Assembly: GCF_001580545.1 (NCBI RefSeq)
Contig: NZ_LRBG01000003.1
Coordinates: 248,001 to 312,000 of the forward strand
Length of the DNA: 64,000 nucleotides
Reading direction: 5' to 3'
From: Paraburkholderia monticola
GTDB taxonomy: Bacteria > Pseudomonadota > Gammaproteobacteria > Burkholderiales > Burkholderiaceae
Below the pieces are notes generated by a model, which worked only from the letters and a program-made list of their open reading frames with translations, had not been told where the DNA came from and did not search any database. Below, piece after piece: positions 63,021 through 64,000 of this stretch. Numbering within the stretch: position 1 is the stretch's first letter; each line of letters opens with the position of its first letter. Made by a program: the position numbers and the translations under genes.

Positions 63021-64000
63021 TGCTTTCCTTCTGGGCTCACGCCCGCCATCGAACCCGCACCCGCCACCGTCGCGCAGATCTGCGCGACCTGTTCGGTGGC
63101 ATCCGGTTTCGCGAGCGAGCGCGAACGCTCCGCCATTTCCGCGAGACTTTCCCGGGTCTGGCTGCGCAACCAGTCGGCGAGCTTTTCCGCCGACAGGTCG
63201 CGTTGTTGCACGACCAGCGCCGCGCCGTTGTCGGCGAGGAACGCTGCATTAGTGGTCTGGTGATCGTCGACCGCGTACGGGAACGGCACGAACAGCGCCG
63301 CGACGCCGACCGCCGAAATCTCCGACACCGTCATCGCGCCCGAGCGGCAGATCACCAGATCGGCCTGCGCATAGGCGCTCGTCATGTCGTCGATGAACGG
63401 CACGAGCGAGACGTCCGCGCCTGCCTGCAAGCCCGCCGCCGCGTAGTTCTCGCGCAGCGCGTCGATATGCTTCGCGCCCGCCTGATGCACGACGCGCGGC
63501 CGCTCGTTGGCGCCAAGCAGCGCGACCGCACGCGGCACGACTTCGTTCAACGCGGCGGCGCCGAGACTGCCGCCCACGACGAGCACGTTCAGCGGACCGT
63601 TACGCTGCGCGTAGCGTGCTTTGGGTGGATTCGCGCGCGCAAGTTCCTCGCGAATCGGATTGCCCGTCCATTCGGCGTGCGGCAACGCATTCGGAAATGC
63701 GACCAGCACGCGCTTCGCGAGCTTCGCCAGCACCTTGTTCGCGAGACCCGCGATCGAGTTCTGTTCGTGCAGCACGAGGGGGCGGCCGCTCAGTGCGGTC
63801 ATCAAACCGGCCGGGAACGTGATGTAGCCGCCCATGCCGAGCACGACGTCGGGCTTCACGCGACGCAGCACGCTCAAGCTCTGCGTGCAGGCGCGCAGCA
63901 GGTTCACCGGCAGCATCAGCTTGGTCTTCAGACCCTTGCCGCGCACGCCGCCGAAGCGTACGTACTCCATCGGAATGCCGTGCTTCGCGACGAGCGTCGC
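63017..64000 (-). CDS. murG: UDP-GlcNAc:lipid I transferase MurG (5' end cut by window edge)
   Basis: MurG makes lipid II from lipid I on the inner face of the inner membrane. About 327 C-terminal residues are visible. Hallmarks are [36 protein letters not shown] and the sugar-nucleotide site [12 protein letters not shown]. The reading frame runs off the right edge, where about 30-35 residues are missing. Confidence 0.96.
   Translation of the reverse strand, partial: ATLVAKHGIPMEYVRFGGVRGKGLKTKLMLPVNLLRACTQSLSVLRRVKPDVVLGMGGYITFPAGLMTALSGRPLVLHEQNSIAGLANKVLAKLAKRVLVAFPNALPHAEWTGNPIREELARANPPKARYAQRNGPLNVLVVGGSLGAAALNEVVPRAVALLGANERPRVVHQAGAKHIDALRENYAAAGLQAGADVSLVPFIDDMTSAYAQADLVICRSGAMTVSEISAVGVAALFVPFPYAVDDHQTTNAAFLADNGAALVVQQRDLSAEKLADWLRSQTRESLAEMAERSRSLAKPDATEQVAQICATVAGAGSMAGVSPEGKQ

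Overview
The window is high-GC betaproteobacterial chromosome, most likely Paraburkholderia or Burkholderia (inference). The evidence is the gene order murG-murC-ddlB-ftsQ-ftsA-ftsZ, then lpxC, a DUF721 gene, secA and argJ; a lysine/alanine-rich histone H1-like protein; a long two-cone NrdA; and pilBCD-coaE-zapD-yacG. It is almost all core genome. I see no insertion sequences, phage genes, CRISPR array or other clear sign of transfer. The single tRNA is tRNA-Pro(CGG).

Layout. 1-7740 (minus): a sugar operon read as IclR regulator, dgoK, dgoA, SDR dehydrogenase, araF, araG, araH. It pairs an AraFGH-type ABC importer with De Ley-Doudoroff-type enzymes, with one clear promoter in front of the regulator. 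7841-13813 (minus): mpl, a YqiA-like esterase, an RNB ribonuclease, aroE and mtgA. 14003-22407 (plus): an unknown protein, tlpA, aroQ-accB-accC-prmA, a DUF3426 membrane protein, tpx, a PfkB kinase and a glycine-zipper lipoprotein. 22636-28950 (minus): nrdA, nrdB and the histone-like gene, with a regulatory region of DnaA boxes and NrdR boxes upstream of nrdA. 29084-41769: ampD, PP0621 and a CcsA-like gene (minus); ffh and hpt (plus); marC and proS (minus); rppH and a CNP1 lipoprotein (plus); proB, obgE, rpmA and rplU (minus); ispB (plus). 41819-48860 (plus): tRNA-Pro, a CorC/HlyC-family protein, pilB-pilC-pilD, coaE, zapD and yacG. 48954-54506 (minus): mutT, a DUF815 ATPase, argJ and secA. 54792 to the end: a DUF721 gene (plus), then lpxC, a peroxiredoxin and the distal dcw cluster (minus), leaving murG cut by the right edge.

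Genes are tightly packed. Four-base stop/start overlaps occur at nine or more junctions, for example dgoK/IclR, aroE/rnb, pilB/pilC and murC/murG. Intrinsic terminators separate most convergent units.

I found no complete novel multi-gene system. The most unusual signals are an argJ gene whose conserved N-terminus runs back to an ATC codon just behind a terminator-like hairpin; a plus-strand run of three hairpins ending in a U-tract between nrdB and the histone gene; a hairpin before nrdB that pairs only in the sense RNA; and the NrdR/DnaA promoter of nrdA.
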